Shown piece by piece: positions 54,304-63,911 of a stretch of DNA of 64,000 nt; position 1 is the first letter of the stretch, and each line of letters begins with the position of its first letter. The stretch is from JABAAE01 sp905480545 (GTDB taxonomy: Bacteria; Planctomycetota; Planctomycetia; Pirellulales; Pirellulaceae), in assembly GCA_943788025.1 (NCBI GenBank), contig CALSOR010000004.1:496001-560000 (forward strand). The letters run 5' to 3'. A program made the position numbers and the translations under genes. A model generated the notes under the pieces. That model saw nothing but the letters and a program-made list of their open reading frames with translations. It had not been told where the DNA came from and ran no database searches.

Positions 54304-55284
54304 ATGAGACGCAAACTAAGCTCATGGATCCTGTCTGCCGGTATCTTTCTCGGTGCAATCGGCGGTGTGCAGATGGCGCAAGTCGCTGTAGGGCAGGACG
54401 CTCCGCAACCGGAGCCCACCGTAACGACGGTTGACGATTTGCAATCCGCATCCACCTCCGTTCCAACAATCGAATGGGTGACCTACGATTTATTTAAAAA
54501 ATCTGATCACGGATTCGACAGTTTCATCAGCCCAATTTCCAATCTTGTGTATTTCGAGGACCCAAGGGCCTTAACTGAAATACGACCATTCACTTTCCAC
54601 CACACAGCTCCGTTGGCTGCTGGTGGCGGAAGCGTTCAGTTATACGGGGCGCAAGTGCGACTTCGGCTTTCTGAGAATGTCTCTTTGATCGCAACCAAAG
54701 ACGGGTATGTAACCTCATCCAATCCATTGATTTCTAATGGTTGGGCAGACATCGCAGCTGGTCTTAAATTTACACTTTTACGCGACGTTGAGTCTCAGAG
54801 CATTTGGAGCGCTGGATTCACCTATGAACTGCCGTCTGGAGGCTCAGGGCCGCTTCAAGGCAACGGCGATGGCGAATTGAATTTGTTTCTCTCGGGAGCG
54901 AAAAAACTGGGGGACGGCATCAACTGGATGACCGCAAGCGGCATCCGAACGCCATTGAACAATTCAGATGAATCGATGAGCACGTTTTGGTCCAACAACA
55001 TCAACTTCCAGTTAACCGAGCGATTTTACTTTCTTACCGAAGCAAACTGGTACCACTGGTTGAGCGCGGGTAAGGACGGCCCGCTTCCAGGCGTCGAAGG
55101 ACTGGATGTCATCAACCTCGGTTCACCTGGGGTTGCTGGAAACGACATTGTCACCGCTGCGATTGGATTCAAGTACAAATCAAATCGCCACAGCGAATTA
55201 GGCTTTGCATTTGAATTCCCTTTGACCGAACGCCGCGATATCCTGGACAATCGCCTAACGCTTGATTGGCGTCTCCGATACTAA
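54304..55284 (+). CDS. exported outer-membrane beta-barrel-like protein
   Basis: 326 residues from ATG 54304, chosen because AAGGAAGAAG lies just upstream. The signal peptide is MRRKLSSWILSAGIFLGAIG… with cleavage near VGQDA. A Pro/Thr-rich stretch is followed by alternating strands rich in aromatic residues: LYGAQVRLRLSENVSLIATK, GWADIAAGLKFTLLRD, INFQLTERFYFLTEANWYHW, IVTAAIGFKYKSN, LTLDWRLRY. The terminal aromatic residue is typical of outer-membrane barrels. It resembles 'transporter' or MetA-pathway phenol degradation-like barrels, but I cannot name the family. Confidence 0.6.
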   Translation: MRRKLSSWILSAGIFLGAIGGVQMAQVAVGQDAPQPEPTVTTVDDLQSASTSVPTIEWVTYDLFKKSDHGFDSFISPISNLVYFEDPRALTEIRPFTFHHTAPLAAGGGSVQLYGAQVRLRLSENVSLIATKDGYVTSSNPLISNGWADIAAGLKFTLLRDVESQSIWSAGFTYELPSGGSGPLQGNGDGELNLFLSGAKKLGDGINWMTASGIRTPLNNSDESMSTFWSNNINFQLTERFYFLTEANWYHWLSAGKDGPLPGVEGLDVINLGSPGVAGNDIVTAAIGFKYKSNRHSELGFAFEFPLTERRDILDNRLTLDWRLRY

Positions 55285-55419
55285 ACGATCAACGGCGTCA
55301 ACAAACTGCCTGCCGCGGTTGATTTGCAGCAAAATCGAGCCAAATGATAAAGAACCGGAAGACGCAATGCATTTGCGTACTTCCGTTTTTTACTTCTTGA
55401 TGACGGGATGCCATATAAA

Positions 55420-56508
55420 TCACTGTGATAAAGCCACTCTTCGAACCCGATGATTCAGGGTGTCTCCAATGAAAACCGCCCCATCCTTTATGCAAATTCC
55501 ATGAGGTCGCCCTAGCGACGCACGCGTTGCGACGCCGCCATCTCCCGTCCCACCCTGCAACCCGTTACCCGCAATCGTCGAAACAATTCCAGTGTCTAAG
55601 GCAATCATTCGGATAGCCTGATTTTCAGTATCAACGACAAAGCATTGTTTGCCTTTTACGGCAATCCCTTTTGGACCGTTGAATGTTGCGGCAATCGCGT
55701 TGTGTCTATCGCCTGAATATCCTTTGCCTCCGGTGCCTGCAACATGTTGCCAAACCGGCGAGTTCAAGTCAATTTTCCAAACGCTGTTGCCTTCGCGAAG
55801 CGCAACCCAGAGAACCGATGTGCCACCTTCAATAAAAAGCGCACGCGGACCCAGAACTGATTCATCAGTCACTCTTCCACCATTCTCAGGCAAACGTTTT
55901 TTTTCATTCCCCGCAAAGGATTCAATTTTCCCGCTGACCCTATCCACTTTTCGGATCCGGTGGTTTCCAATATCTGCAATGAACAAACTTCCCTGAGCAT
56001 CCAGTGCAATGCTATGCGGTCGATTTAACCGGGCCATCGTTGCCACGCCACCGTCTCCAGAGAAACCGGCTTTGCCACAACCGGCAACTGTGGAAATCAC
56101 TTTCGTTTTAGCATCAATTTTCCTGACGATGTGGTTCATCATTTCGACAAAGTAGAGGTCGCCGTTTTGGGCAAAGCGAATTTCGTACGGCTCGTTTAGC
56201 TTTGCTTTGACGGCTGCTCCACCGTCACCGGAGTAGCCCTTTTCACCCGTTCCTGCCACGGTGATCACTTTCTGAGTTTCTAAGTCAACCTTCAGAATTC
56301 TATGATTGCGAACTTCACAGACGTACAAGCACCCGTCTGGTCCAAACTCGATACCGAATGGATCACCGACATTGACTTCAGAAACCAGTCCTGTCATCAA
56401 ATTCAATTCCGGTTTTCCGGTGCCGACAACCGAAGAAATCTGTTGAGACTGGAGCTCGATCGTATATGACAAAACGACCGTGAGAAGAGCGATGAATTTA
56501 AGCGGCAT
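55420..56508 (-). CDS. secreted NHL-repeat beta-propeller protein
   Basis: 362 residues. The signal peptide is MPLKFIALLTVVLSYTIELQ. Six or so NHL repeats follow, each of the form VxVxDxxNHRIRKVD…GxIxTVAGxGxxGxSGDGGxAxxAxLxxPxGIxxxxxGxLYVAD (for example GPDGCLYVCEVRNHRILKVD and AQGSLFIADIGNHRIRKVDR). They would fold as a six-bladed propeller for protein or ligand binding; no catalytic motif is seen. It lies 67 bp downstream of the M28 peptidase on the same strand, likely one transcript. Confidence 0.85.
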   Translation of the reverse strand: MPLKFIALLTVVLSYTIELQSQQISSVVGTGKPELNLMTGLVSEVNVGDPFGIEFGPDGCLYVCEVRNHRILKVDLETQKVITVAGTGEKGYSGDGGAAVKAKLNEPYEIRFAQNGDLYFVEMMNHIVRKIDAKTKVISTVAGCGKAGFSGDGGVATMARLNRPHSIALDAQGSLFIADIGNHRIRKVDRVSGKIESFAGNEKKRLPENGGRVTDESVLGPRALFIEGGTSVLWVALREGNSVWKIDLNSPVWQHVAGTGGKGYSGDRHNAIAATFNGPKGIAVKGKQCFVVDTENQAIRMIALDTGIVSTIAGNGLQGGTGDGGVATRASLGRPHGICIKDGAVFIGDTLNHRVRRVALSQ

Positions 56509-56575
56509 GCAAACAACTCAAAAAGATTTCAGAATGGAAAAACAAAATATGCATATTCAAATTCGATTCAAAAAC

Positions 56576-58246
56576 TCAACGTGTTGAAAGCGCTCGCTGT
56601 CGCGCCGCTTCGAACTCATCCCCGGCGTTCCACTCGGGCATTTCGGTTTTGTTTGCGACCTTCAAACCCGAATAAAACAATAGCTGGACATCGGAAACGC
56701 CTCCTCGAAGATCCCAAGTGTCACTATATTCATCGCTTGGCTGGTGATAATCTTTTTCAATCCAATCTTCACGTTGTTTCTTACCCCAGCCATCTGGCTT
56801 ACCGATCACTCGAATTCCAGAATGAAGATAGATCCCTGGCACACCGACCTTTGCAAGCGAAAACTGATCAGAACGATAATAGTATCCTTTGTCGGGAAAT
56901 TGGTCGGGTGTGACGATCCGATTTTGAAACTTCGCAACATCATTTACGACTCGGTCCAGGGAGCTTTTCCCGTACCCAATAAAGTTCACATCATAAGTCG
57001 GACCAAAAATATTGATTCCGTCCATATTAATCACAGCCGCCATGTTGCCGGGCTTAATGGTAGGGTTCTGAGCAAAGAATAGTGATCCAAGAAGTCCCTG
57101 CTCTTCGGCGCCCACAGACGCAAATAACACTGAACGACGCGTCGGCGTTTTCATTGTTGCGTGAGCCTTTGCAATGGCAAGCAATGATGCGACACCCGAT
57201 GCATTATCGACCGCACCATTGTATATATTGTCACCAGTTTGGTCCCGAGTTTCCGCTACTCCGATATGGTCATGGTGCGCCATATAAATTACGTACTCGT
57301 TCCGTAACTTGGCATCGGATCCCGGAATCAGACCGAGAACATTGGCTGTGTTTTTTTTCCGAATCTCGCAAGTCAAATCAATCGACATGGTGACGCCAAG
57401 CGGAACCGGCACAAAGTCTTTGCTTTGTGCGCTTTTTCGCAATTCGTCGAGATCTTTACCCGAAAGTGCTGCAATTTTTTTTGCAGCGTCATCGGTTACC
57501 CAACCTCGCATTTCCATTTTTGGATCGTTGTTGTCAGCAAGTTGGAACTCTTCACCTGACCAGGACGTCTGCACAACTTGATAAGGGTAACCCGCCGATT
57601 CAGTGGTATGGATGATTATTGCACCTGCGGCACCTTTTGTGGCTGCCATCAAATACTTGTAATCCCATCGCCCGTAGTACAACCTGCGATTGCCAGCGAA
57701 CAATTCGGGGTCGCCAGCAGGATCATTGTTCATCATCACCAGCACCTTGCCGGTTAGATCCACGTTCTTAAAATCGTTCCAATCGAATTCCGGGGCCTCG
57801 ATTCCAAATCCTACAAAAACCAATTCTGCATCTCTGATTTTCGCCGTGGCCTCCGGTTTTCCGGTGGTGACGACGTAGTCAACTCTATTTTTCAGCACAA
57901 GTTTTTTGCCATCACCGTTAATAGTCAGATTCGCCGGCGGGGCCGTTTTTACGCCAACCAATGGAACCGATTGAAACCAACTGCCGTTGGGCCCGGCCGG
58001 CTTCATCCCCAGTCCTTCGAATTGGGCTTGAACATATTTCTGGGCAAGTTTGTCACCCTTGGAACCGGGAGCTCGCCCTTCCAATAAATCATCTGCTAGA
58101 AATCGAATATGACTACGCAAATTCGATTCGGTGATCGCTGTTTTCGCCGCATCTTGCTGCGCGATCGTTGGATCCTGAGCGAAGAGCGGAAGTGTTGAAA
58201 AACAAATACACGAGGCAACCACGCCAATGCAATTTCGATTAAACAT
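56576..58246 (-). CDS. secreted M28-family metallopeptidase with PA domain
   Basis: 556 residues. The signal peptide is MFNRNCIGVVASCICFSTLP…FAQ. A protease-associated insert occupies about 140-235 (VDLTGKVLVMMNNDPAGDP, AAGAIIIHTTESAGYPY). The M28 di-zinc site is seen as AHHDHIG (323-329; His and Asp), Asp347 in VDNASG, the Glu pair 381-382 in GAEEQGLLGS, Asp of INMDG and His of KDYHQPSDEY. It is likely an exported aminopeptidase. It heads a possible two-gene unit with the NHL protein. The 246 bp between it and the divergent ettA carry both promoters. Confidence 0.9.
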   Translation of the reverse strand: MFNRNCIGVVASCICFSTLPLFAQDPTIAQQDAAKTAITESNLRSHIRFLADDLLEGRAPGSKGDKLAQKYVQAQFEGLGMKPAGPNGSWFQSVPLVGVKTAPPANLTINGDGKKLVLKNRVDYVVTTGKPEATAKIRDAELVFVGFGIEAPEFDWNDFKNVDLTGKVLVMMNNDPAGDPELFAGNRRLYYGRWDYKYLMAATKGAAGAIIIHTTESAGYPYQVVQTSWSGEEFQLADNNDPKMEMRGWVTDDAAKKIAALSGKDLDELRKSAQSKDFVPVPLGVTMSIDLTCEIRKKNTANVLGLIPGSDAKLRNEYVIYMAHHDHIGVAETRDQTGDNIYNGAVDNASGVASLLAIAKAHATMKTPTRRSVLFASVGAEEQGLLGSLFFAQNPTIKPGNMAAVINMDGINIFGPTYDVNFIGYGKSSLDRVVNDVAKFQNRIVTPDQFPDKGYYYRSDQFSLAKVGVPGIYLHSGIRVIGKPDGWGKKQREDWIEKDYHQPSDEYSDTWDLRGGVSDVQLLFYSGLKVANKTEMPEWNAGDEFEAARQRALSTR

Positions 58247-58492
58247 TTCTTTCCCTGGAATATGGTGAGTTCATATTGTAACTCGGAACGTTGTCGCCAA
58301 AAACGGATGCTCTAAAAGCCTAATCAATCGTCCGCACGACAGCAGATCACTCTGAAACGCAATAAAAACGACGGATCGAGATCGAAATGAACCAATGCGA
58401 TCACGCCTTCGCCTCTTGCCGATTCGTTTCAATTGTAGAGAATCATTTCTTGAAGAAAATTTAATTCCAATCAAGAGAAGCTGCAGATCCCG

Positions 58493-60166
58493 ATGGGAAA
58501 AAAATACATCTACGAGATCCAAGATCTAACGAAAAAACATGGCACTCGTGAGGTCCTTAAAAATGTTTACCTCGCCTTTTACCCCGGTGCGAAAATAGGC
58601 GTGCTTGGCCGAAACGGTTCGGGAAAAAGCTCACTGCTAAAGATTATGGCAGGTATCGATGAGGAATTTGATGGCATTGCGAAATTAGGTGATGGATTTA
58701 CATGCGGATATCTTTCGCAGGAACCGCAGCTCAATCCCGAAAAAGATGTTTGGGGCAATGTTGAAGAAGCAGTAGCCGACCGTCGCGCCATGTTGGATCG
58801 TTTTAATGAGCTGACGATGAAGTGTGCGGAACCACTTGATGACGATGCCATGGAAAAAGTCTACAAGGAAATGGGGCGTATCCAAGACGAAATTGAGGCG
58901 ACCAATACGTGGGAGATGGATCGTGAAATTGAAATCGCAATGAATGTCATGAATCTTCCGGATCGTGATGCGGATGTCAACAAACTTTCCGGTGGCGAAA
59001 AACGACGCGTCGCATTGTGCAAACTGCTGCTCACCAAGCCGGATTTGCTTTTACTGGATGAACCCACGAACCACTTGGATGCAGACTCCGTTGCATGGCT
59101 GGAGCGAACACTTGGTGAATATCACGGAACGATCGTTGCTGTCACACATGACCGATACTTCCTGGATAATGTGGCAGGATGGATTTTGGAACTGGACCGT
59201 GGCGAGGGATTCCCGTTCGAAGGAAACTATTCCTCATGGCTGGAACAAAAACAAGTCCGTTTGAAACTGGAAGAAAAAGCTCAGAAGTCGCGTGAGAAAA
59301 CACTTGCTCGAGAATTGGAATGGATTCGCATGTCGCCTAAAGCGAGGCAATCCAAAAGCAAGGCGCGCATCTCGGCCTATGAGCAACTGGCTTCCGAAGC
59401 TTCCAAGGACAAAATCGAAGAATTCGAAATGCAAATCCCGGCCAGTCGCCATCTTGGTGATTTGGTCATCCGTGCGGAGGGACTTTGCAAACAGTACGAC
59501 GATCAAGTCTTAATTGAAGACCTGAGTTTTAATCTACCAGCGGGCGGAATCGTTGGTGTAATCGGTCCCAACGGTGCCGGAAAGACAACTCTGTTTCGAA
59601 TGCTAACTGGGCAAGAGGAACCCACCAGTGGAAAACTGACCGTTGGCGAAACGGTCGAAATGGGCTACGTGGACCAATCCCGTGATAGCCTGTCCCCAAA
59701 CGCAACCGTTTACGAAGAAATTTCAGGCGGACACGACAACTTTGACTTTGGTGGCCGCAGTATCAATGCTCGTGGTTATGTCTCCAGATTCAACTTCCGA
59801 GGTCCAGATCAGGAGAAAAAAGTTGGTGTGCTTTCCGGTGGCGAAAGAAACCGCGTGCACCTCGCCAAACTTTTGCGTCGCGGATCGAACGTGTTATTGC
59901 TGGATGAGCCAACCAATGACCTCGACATCGATACGCTTCGAGCGTTAGAAGAGGCGATCAGCAACTACGCAGGTTGTGTGGTGGTGACCAGTCATGATCG
60001 CTGGTTCCTGGACCGATTGGCAACCCACATTTTAGCGTTTGAGGGTGATGGTTATTTGCATTGGTGCGAAGGAAACTACGAAACTTATGAGCATCAGCGT
60101 CGTGAACGGTTAGGGATCAATCCGGACGAACCACAACGGTTCCGCTACAAAAAAATGATGAACTAG
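58493..60166 (+). CDS. ettA: ABC-F translation factor EttA (energy-dependent translational throttle)
   Basis: 557 residues, normal for EttA. Two ABC domains are seen: Walker A GRNGSGKSS (39-47) and GPNGAGKTT (358-366), signatures LSGGEKRR and LSGGERNR, Walker B with LLLLDEPTNHLD and VLLLDEPTNDLD, and the H-loops TVAVTHD-type (AVTHDRYFLDNV, VTSHDRWFLDRL). The PtIM linker between the domains has Arg-rich LARELEWIRMSPKARQSKSK, typical of EttA, which sits in the ribosomal E site and gates the first peptide bond according to ATP/ADP. No membrane part. The C-terminus ends RRERLGINPDEPQRFRYKKM, also typical. Confidence 0.95.
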   Translation: MGKKYIYEIQDLTKKHGTREVLKNVYLAFYPGAKIGVLGRNGSGKSSLLKIMAGIDEEFDGIAKLGDGFTCGYLSQEPQLNPEKDVWGNVEEAVADRRAMLDRFNELTMKCAEPLDDDAMEKVYKEMGRIQDEIEATNTWEMDREIEIAMNVMNLPDRDADVNKLSGGEKRRVALCKLLLTKPDLLLLDEPTNHLDADSVAWLERTLGEYHGTIVAVTHDRYFLDNVAGWILELDRGEGFPFEGNYSSWLEQKQVRLKLEEKAQKSREKTLARELEWIRMSPKARQSKSKARISAYEQLASEASKDKIEEFEMQIPASRHLGDLVIRAEGLCKQYDDQVLIEDLSFNLPAGGIVGVIGPNGAGKTTLFRMLTGQEEPTSGKLTVGETVEMGYVDQSRDSLSPNATVYEEISGGHDNFDFGGRSINARGYVSRFNFRGPDQEKKVGVLSGGERNRVHLAKLLRRGSNVLLLDEPTNDLDIDTLRALEEAISNYAGCVVVTSHDRWFLDRLATHILAFEGDGYLHWCEGNYETYEHQRRERLGINPDEPQRFRYKKMMN

Positions 60167-60233
60167 TGGCAAGGTCTACCTTGAAAAATCCAACGAAACC
60201 TAGTGGGTCATCAATGCTGATCAAAACAGCAGC

Positions 60234-60277
60234 GGAGTTCTACAATGCGTGGAGTTCTACAATGCGTGGAGTTCTAC
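60234..60277. repeat. 17-bp tandem repeat, 2.6 copies
   Basis: GGAGTTCTACAATGCGT occurs at 60234 and 60251, with a partial third copy (GGAGTTCTAC) at 60268. It is in the gap between ettA and the convergent hypothetical gene. No function is apparent. Confidence 0.85.
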
Positions 60278-60322
60278 CGCTTGGCGACGGTAGCGACCTT
60301 GCAATTCAAGTCCGTCGCACCA

Positions 60323-60745
60323 CTAGTTCTGAATACTTTTCAGTAACGCCCTGTAGTTGGCTTGGCTTACGAAAGCACCCAGTTCAAGGACTTGGACACC
60401 CAATTCGAATCTGTCGTTTAACAGTGCAACAATCGCATCAAAACTGGTTTCGGTTTTGCATTGATGCAACTCTAAAAAATTAAGCTGATCAGATGGGCTG
60501 GCACCGATCTGACCGCTGATGGATTCTCCGTTTAAGAAAAAACCAAATGAAGAATCGTATTCGTAAGTCGCATCAAATTGGGTGGTGATTTTTTCTGCAA
60601 ACTCTTCAAACGGAATACCAAAATCCGGCGATGTTTTGACGCCTTTCATCATCCGAATCGTCTGCGATCCAACCTGAAGTTCGGATTCAGACTCCCAACT
60701 TGAGATCGGATGAAGTGTGATGTGATAAAGATCAAAGTCTAACAA
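60323..60745 (-). CDS. hypothetical protein
   Basis: 140 residues, soluble, no signal peptide. It starts MLDFDLYHITLHPISSWESE; the middle has FEEFAEKITTQFDATYEYDS and a beta-alpha pattern, ending VLELGAFVSQANYRALLKSI. No family recognised. It lies 17 bp downstream of the DUF1080 gene on the same strand, so it is probably the last gene of that unit. Composition matches the neighbours. Confidence 0.6.
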   Translation of the reverse strand: MLDFDLYHITLHPISSWESESELQVGSQTIRMMKGVKTSPDFGIPFEEFAEKITTQFDATYEYDSSFGFFLNGESISGQIGASPSDQLNFLELHQCKTETSFDAIVALLNDRFELGVQVLELGAFVSQANYRALLKSIQN

Positions 60746-60762
60746 GAGTTTTCTTTCGGATA

Positions 60763-61932
60763 CTATTTCGCATTGATCTGGCCGACATAGAGATTCGCGA
60801 ATTCCGTTGGACCGTCACAGATGATTTTCAATTCGCCATTGGGGTCCAGAATCTCACTTTTTTCTACGACGGGTTCACCATTAATCGCGAGGGTTTGTTT
60901 TTTTTCGCCAAACTGAAATTCCAACCGATTCCAGCCATTCCCTTTTGCCAGCGTTGCCTTGACCGAATCCAATTCAAATTCACAACCGGCAAACTGAAAA
61001 CGAGGTAACTTTTCAGAAGTTCGAAAGTCAACTATGAAGCGAGTTGCTCCAAACTTTTGTTTTGTGGACAACTCTCCACCATCGCCTGAAACGCAATTCA
61101 AACGCCAATCGTTGGACCTCCACATTCCGGTCGTTTTGAATCCGGACAAGTCGATTCCGTTGTAAAGTGTGTTGAAGCCACGATCCGCAATCGCGATGTC
61201 GGATTTCTCAACAGGCGTATCCTCAAGCACTTTGATTTTCATGTTCCGATAGTGAGCAACGCCCCCTTCAGATTCAATACAAATGTAACCTTTGCTCGGA
61301 GAACATTTCTTTCCTTGGGTCACCAACTTGCCGTTGACTGACAGCGAGACGTTGCCCTCACGACATTCGATTCGATAATGATTCCATTGCGGACTGGGGT
61401 TCGATCGATTTTCCGTCGGAAAAGCGCGGCTACCTCCTCGACCGTTGACTGGCGTCATCTTCGCTCCGTGGATCGGAAAGATATCTCCATGCGTCGTATA
61501 ACCACGAGTGTTGCCGTACGCGTTCTCCAAAACCTGAATTTCAATCGAGCGATGAAACGGCACGCCCTTTGACGTAATATCATCCGCCCAAACGAAAATC
61601 CCGGCATTCCCTTTCGGTTTCATGTGTCGCCACTCAACCTCAAGAATAAAATTTTGATACATTCGCTCGGTTCGCAATTCTCCAGTCGGTTTCCCCGTGC
61701 AAATCAGCATTCCATCCTTAACCGACCAAGTTGACTGGGCGGTATTTACACGCTGCCAACCGTCGAGGTTCTTGCCATTGAACAAACGTTTGAATCCATC
61801 TTCTTCTTGATAGACCGGTGGCACTAAGGCAAAATCCAATAGATTTGTTGTGCCAAACGAAAAGCGAGTTTGAGCGGCAGCATGATCATCGAAAATCCCG
61901 ATGATTAGCATCAAGACAAAAAATATACGCAT
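60763..61932 (-). CDS. secreted DUF1080 (3-keto-disaccharide hydrolase-like) protein
   Basis: 389 residues from ATG 61932, which begins a signal peptide (MRIFFVLMLIIGIFDDHAAA); the longer frame to 61995 is less likely. The DUF1080 domain spans about 45-235: FKRLFNGKNLDGWQRVN…, SVKDGMLICTG, LEVEWRHMKPKGNAGIFV, EIQVLEN, GKLVTQGKKCSPSKGYICIE, HYRNMKIKVL. A second related beta-sandwich (about 250-385: FNTLYNGIDLSGFKTTGMWR…) suggests an internal duplication. DUF1080 proteins are concanavalin-like sandwiches; some hydrolyse 3-keto-glycosides, most are untested. Extracytoplasmic action on carbohydrate is inferred. Confidence 0.85.
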   Translation of the reverse strand: MRIFFVLMLIIGIFDDHAAAQTRFSFGTTNLLDFALVPPVYQEEDGFKRLFNGKNLDGWQRVNTAQSTWSVKDGMLICTGKPTGELRTERMYQNFILEVEWRHMKPKGNAGIFVWADDITSKGVPFHRSIEIQVLENAYGNTRGYTTHGDIFPIHGAKMTPVNGRGGSRAFPTENRSNPSPQWNHYRIECREGNVSLSVNGKLVTQGKKCSPSKGYICIESEGGVAHYRNMKIKVLEDTPVEKSDIAIADRGFNTLYNGIDLSGFKTTGMWRSNDWRLNCVSGDGGELSTKQKFGATRFIVDFRTSEKLPRFQFAGCEFELDSVKATLAKGNGWNRLEFQFGEKKQTLAINGEPVVEKSEILDPNGELKIICDGPTEFANLYVGQINAK

Positions 61933-62085
61933 GAAGTTAATCTTCCGAAGTGAGAAGGACAGTAACAGGATGCCCCAAACCCATCCGCAAATCAAGCCGA
62001 TGAACTCCCGAAGCAGTCGACGGCCACGCGATCAGGTACCAAATTCCTTTAATTTTCAGAGGCACGAAACGAGAGAAAAAAGAGG

Positions 62086-62532
62086 CTAGACGACAATCGC
62101 AAAAGACCTGACGAGCCATTGCCCGATCAACAGACCCAGCATCACCCAAATCAGAATCGTCCAAAATCGACGACCGTGCATTAAATGGCATGGCGAGATC
62201 CATGGGGCGCAAACGGAGTAAACCAGAAAAAAAACGGCGCCGAAATATATCGCGAAACCACCAATATTAAATCCCGCCGCGCGATTCCATTGACCGTGTG
62301 AAATGCAGACAATACTTCGTGTTAATCCGCAGCCTGGGCAATCGACATCGAAATACCCTCGACTGTAGCATTTTCCGGGTAGACGAACGTCACCCCCGAG
62401 CAGATAAACGGATTCGTCATCGTTCGGTTTGACGGACAACAAAAACGGCACTAGCAATCCAACACAAACGAACACGGCACCAATATTGACCGATGTTGCT
62501 TTCTTCTCTTGATAAGGATTACCGCCGCTCAC
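62086..62532 (-). CDS. DUF2752 family membrane protein
   Basis: 148 residues. The family signature is present: DCPGCGLTRSIVCISHGQWN then RAAGFNIGG (about 67-95). Four hydrophobic segments are seen (IGAVFVCVGLLVPFLLSV, the DUF2752 core, IYFGAVFFLVYSVCAPW and TILIWVMLGLLIGQWLV). The Cys-Pro-x-Cys-Gly motif is conserved in the family, whose role is unknown. It lies 13 bp after the aminotransferase gene on the same strand, so the two are probably co-transcribed. Confidence 0.85.
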   Translation of the reverse strand: MSGGNPYQEKKATSVNIGAVFVCVGLLVPFLLSVKPNDDESVYLLGGDVRLPGKCYSRGYFDVDCPGCGLTRSIVCISHGQWNRAAGFNIGGFAIYFGAVFFLVYSVCAPWISPCHLMHGRRFWTILIWVMLGLLIGQWLVRSFAIVV

Positions 62533-62545
62533 TGTTTCTCAACCA

Positions 62546-63673
62546 TTAAGCAAATGAACTTAATGCCTTGTCAAATAGCTCTATCGTTCGATCGACGTTT
62601 TGCAATTTTTCCACACCAAACAATCCAATGCGAAAAGATTGAAAATCGGCTGGCTCATCGCATTCCAAGGGTACGCCTGCGGCAATTTGAATACCTGCCT
62701 CCGCAAACTTCTTCCCCGATTTAATGTCCGGGTCATCCGTATAACAAACGACAACACCGGGCGACTGAAAGCCGTCAGCGGCGACACTTTTGAACCCATG
62801 CTCGGAAAGCAGTCCGCGAACCCGAGTCCCCAAATCGATTTGCTGCAATTTTAGATTAGCCATTCCAATGCGATACATTTCTTTCATGGTATCTCGAAAT
62901 TTCACCAGCCCGTCGGTCGGCATCGTTGCATGATAAGCATGACCTCCCGTTAGATACGCCCCCATGATCTGGTGCCATTTTTTCAAATCGCAGGCAAAAC
63001 TACTGCTGCTCGTCTCCTCCAAGCTGCTCACAGCATGGTCACTGAGCATCACCAATCCGGCACATGGTGTACCACTCCAACCCTTTTGAGGAGCGCTAAT
63101 CAAAACATCAACGCCACATTGTTTCATGTCCACCCAAACAGTTCCCGATGCAATGCAATCAAGAACAAACAATCCGCCGTATTGGTGAACAGCTTCGCCA
63201 ATCTTGGTCAAATACTCATCGGCCAGCATCATCCCCGCAGAGGTTTCAACATGCGGAGCAAACACAACGTCCGGTCGCTCAGATTGAATGACCGCAACAA
63301 CCTCATCAATCGCTGACGGAGCAAACGGCGCATGATGATCGTCAGTTTCGCGTTTTGCTTTCAAAACGATTTCGGATTCAGGAATACTCCCCATTTGAAA
63401 GATTTGTGACCAACGGAAACTGAACCAGCCATTGCGAATGACGAGGCATTTTTTGTCCGTTGCAAACTGTCGTGCAACAGCCTCCATCGCAAAGGTTCCG
63501 CTGCCAGGAACGACCACCACCGAAGCAGCATTATAAACGGCTTGAAGCGTCTTCGAGATATCAAGCATGACAGCCCGAAACGACATCGACATGTGATTGA
63601 GAGAGCGATCGGTGTATACAACGGAGTATTCAAGTAATCCGTCAGGGTCGATTTCAGGAAGTAGGCTAGGCAT
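62546..63673 (-). CDS. class V PLP-dependent aminotransferase (alanine-glyoxylate/serine-pyruvate type)
   Basis: 375 residues, of normal length. Residues 50-75 hold the cofactor loop (VVVPGSGTFAMEAVARQF), Asp172 in LDCIASG stacks on the pyridine nitrogen, and Lys197 in SAPQKGWSG is the Schiff-base lysine, in the context typical of subgroup IV aminotransferases. A short-chain region (KAKRETDDHHAPFAP) and the C-terminal small domain follow. It would transfer amino groups between alanine, serine or similar and a 2-oxo acid; the exact substrates are not readable. Cytoplasmic. DUF2752 follows at 13 bp. Confidence 0.85.
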   Translation of the reverse strand: MPSLLPEIDPDGLLEYSVVYTDRSLNHMSMSFRAVMLDISKTLQAVYNAASVVVVPGSGTFAMEAVARQFATDKKCLVIRNGWFSFRWSQIFQMGSIPESEIVLKAKRETDDHHAPFAPSAIDEVVAVIQSERPDVVFAPHVETSAGMMLADEYLTKIGEAVHQYGGLFVLDCIASGTVWVDMKQCGVDVLISAPQKGWSGTPCAGLVMLSDHAVSSLEETSSSSFACDLKKWHQIMGAYLTGGHAYHATMPTDGLVKFRDTMKEMYRIGMANLKLQQIDLGTRVRGLLSEHGFKSVAADGFQSPGVVVCYTDDPDIKSGKKFAEAGIQIAAGVPLECDEPADFQSFRIGLFGVEKLQNVDRTIELFDKALSSFA

Positions 63674-63847
63674 CAGATTTATTTTTGGGATTCGTGATTC
63701 ATTCAGTCTTTATTATCGGTAGGTTGATCGGCAGAAAAAGCGGGTACCAGGAAATATCATTCACAATTCCAAAACACATTTTCAATTTCCGCAAAATGAA
63801 ATCAACGCATTCCAACTTTTGCTTTTGAAAAACCCGCGATTTACCAG

Positions 63848-63893
63848 ACAAAAAAACTCGCGGAATAGTGTTGAATCCACTACGCCGCGAGTT
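63848..63893 (-). terminator. rho-independent terminator of the minus-strand gene
   Basis: AACTCGCGG-aa-TAGTG, loop, CACTA-cg-CCGCGAGTT, followed on the minus strand by TTTTTT. It has two stems separated by a small internal loop. It lies just after the stop of the partial gene at 63912. Confidence 0.8.
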
Positions 63894-63911
63894 CGATGTT
63901 ACTCAGTCAAC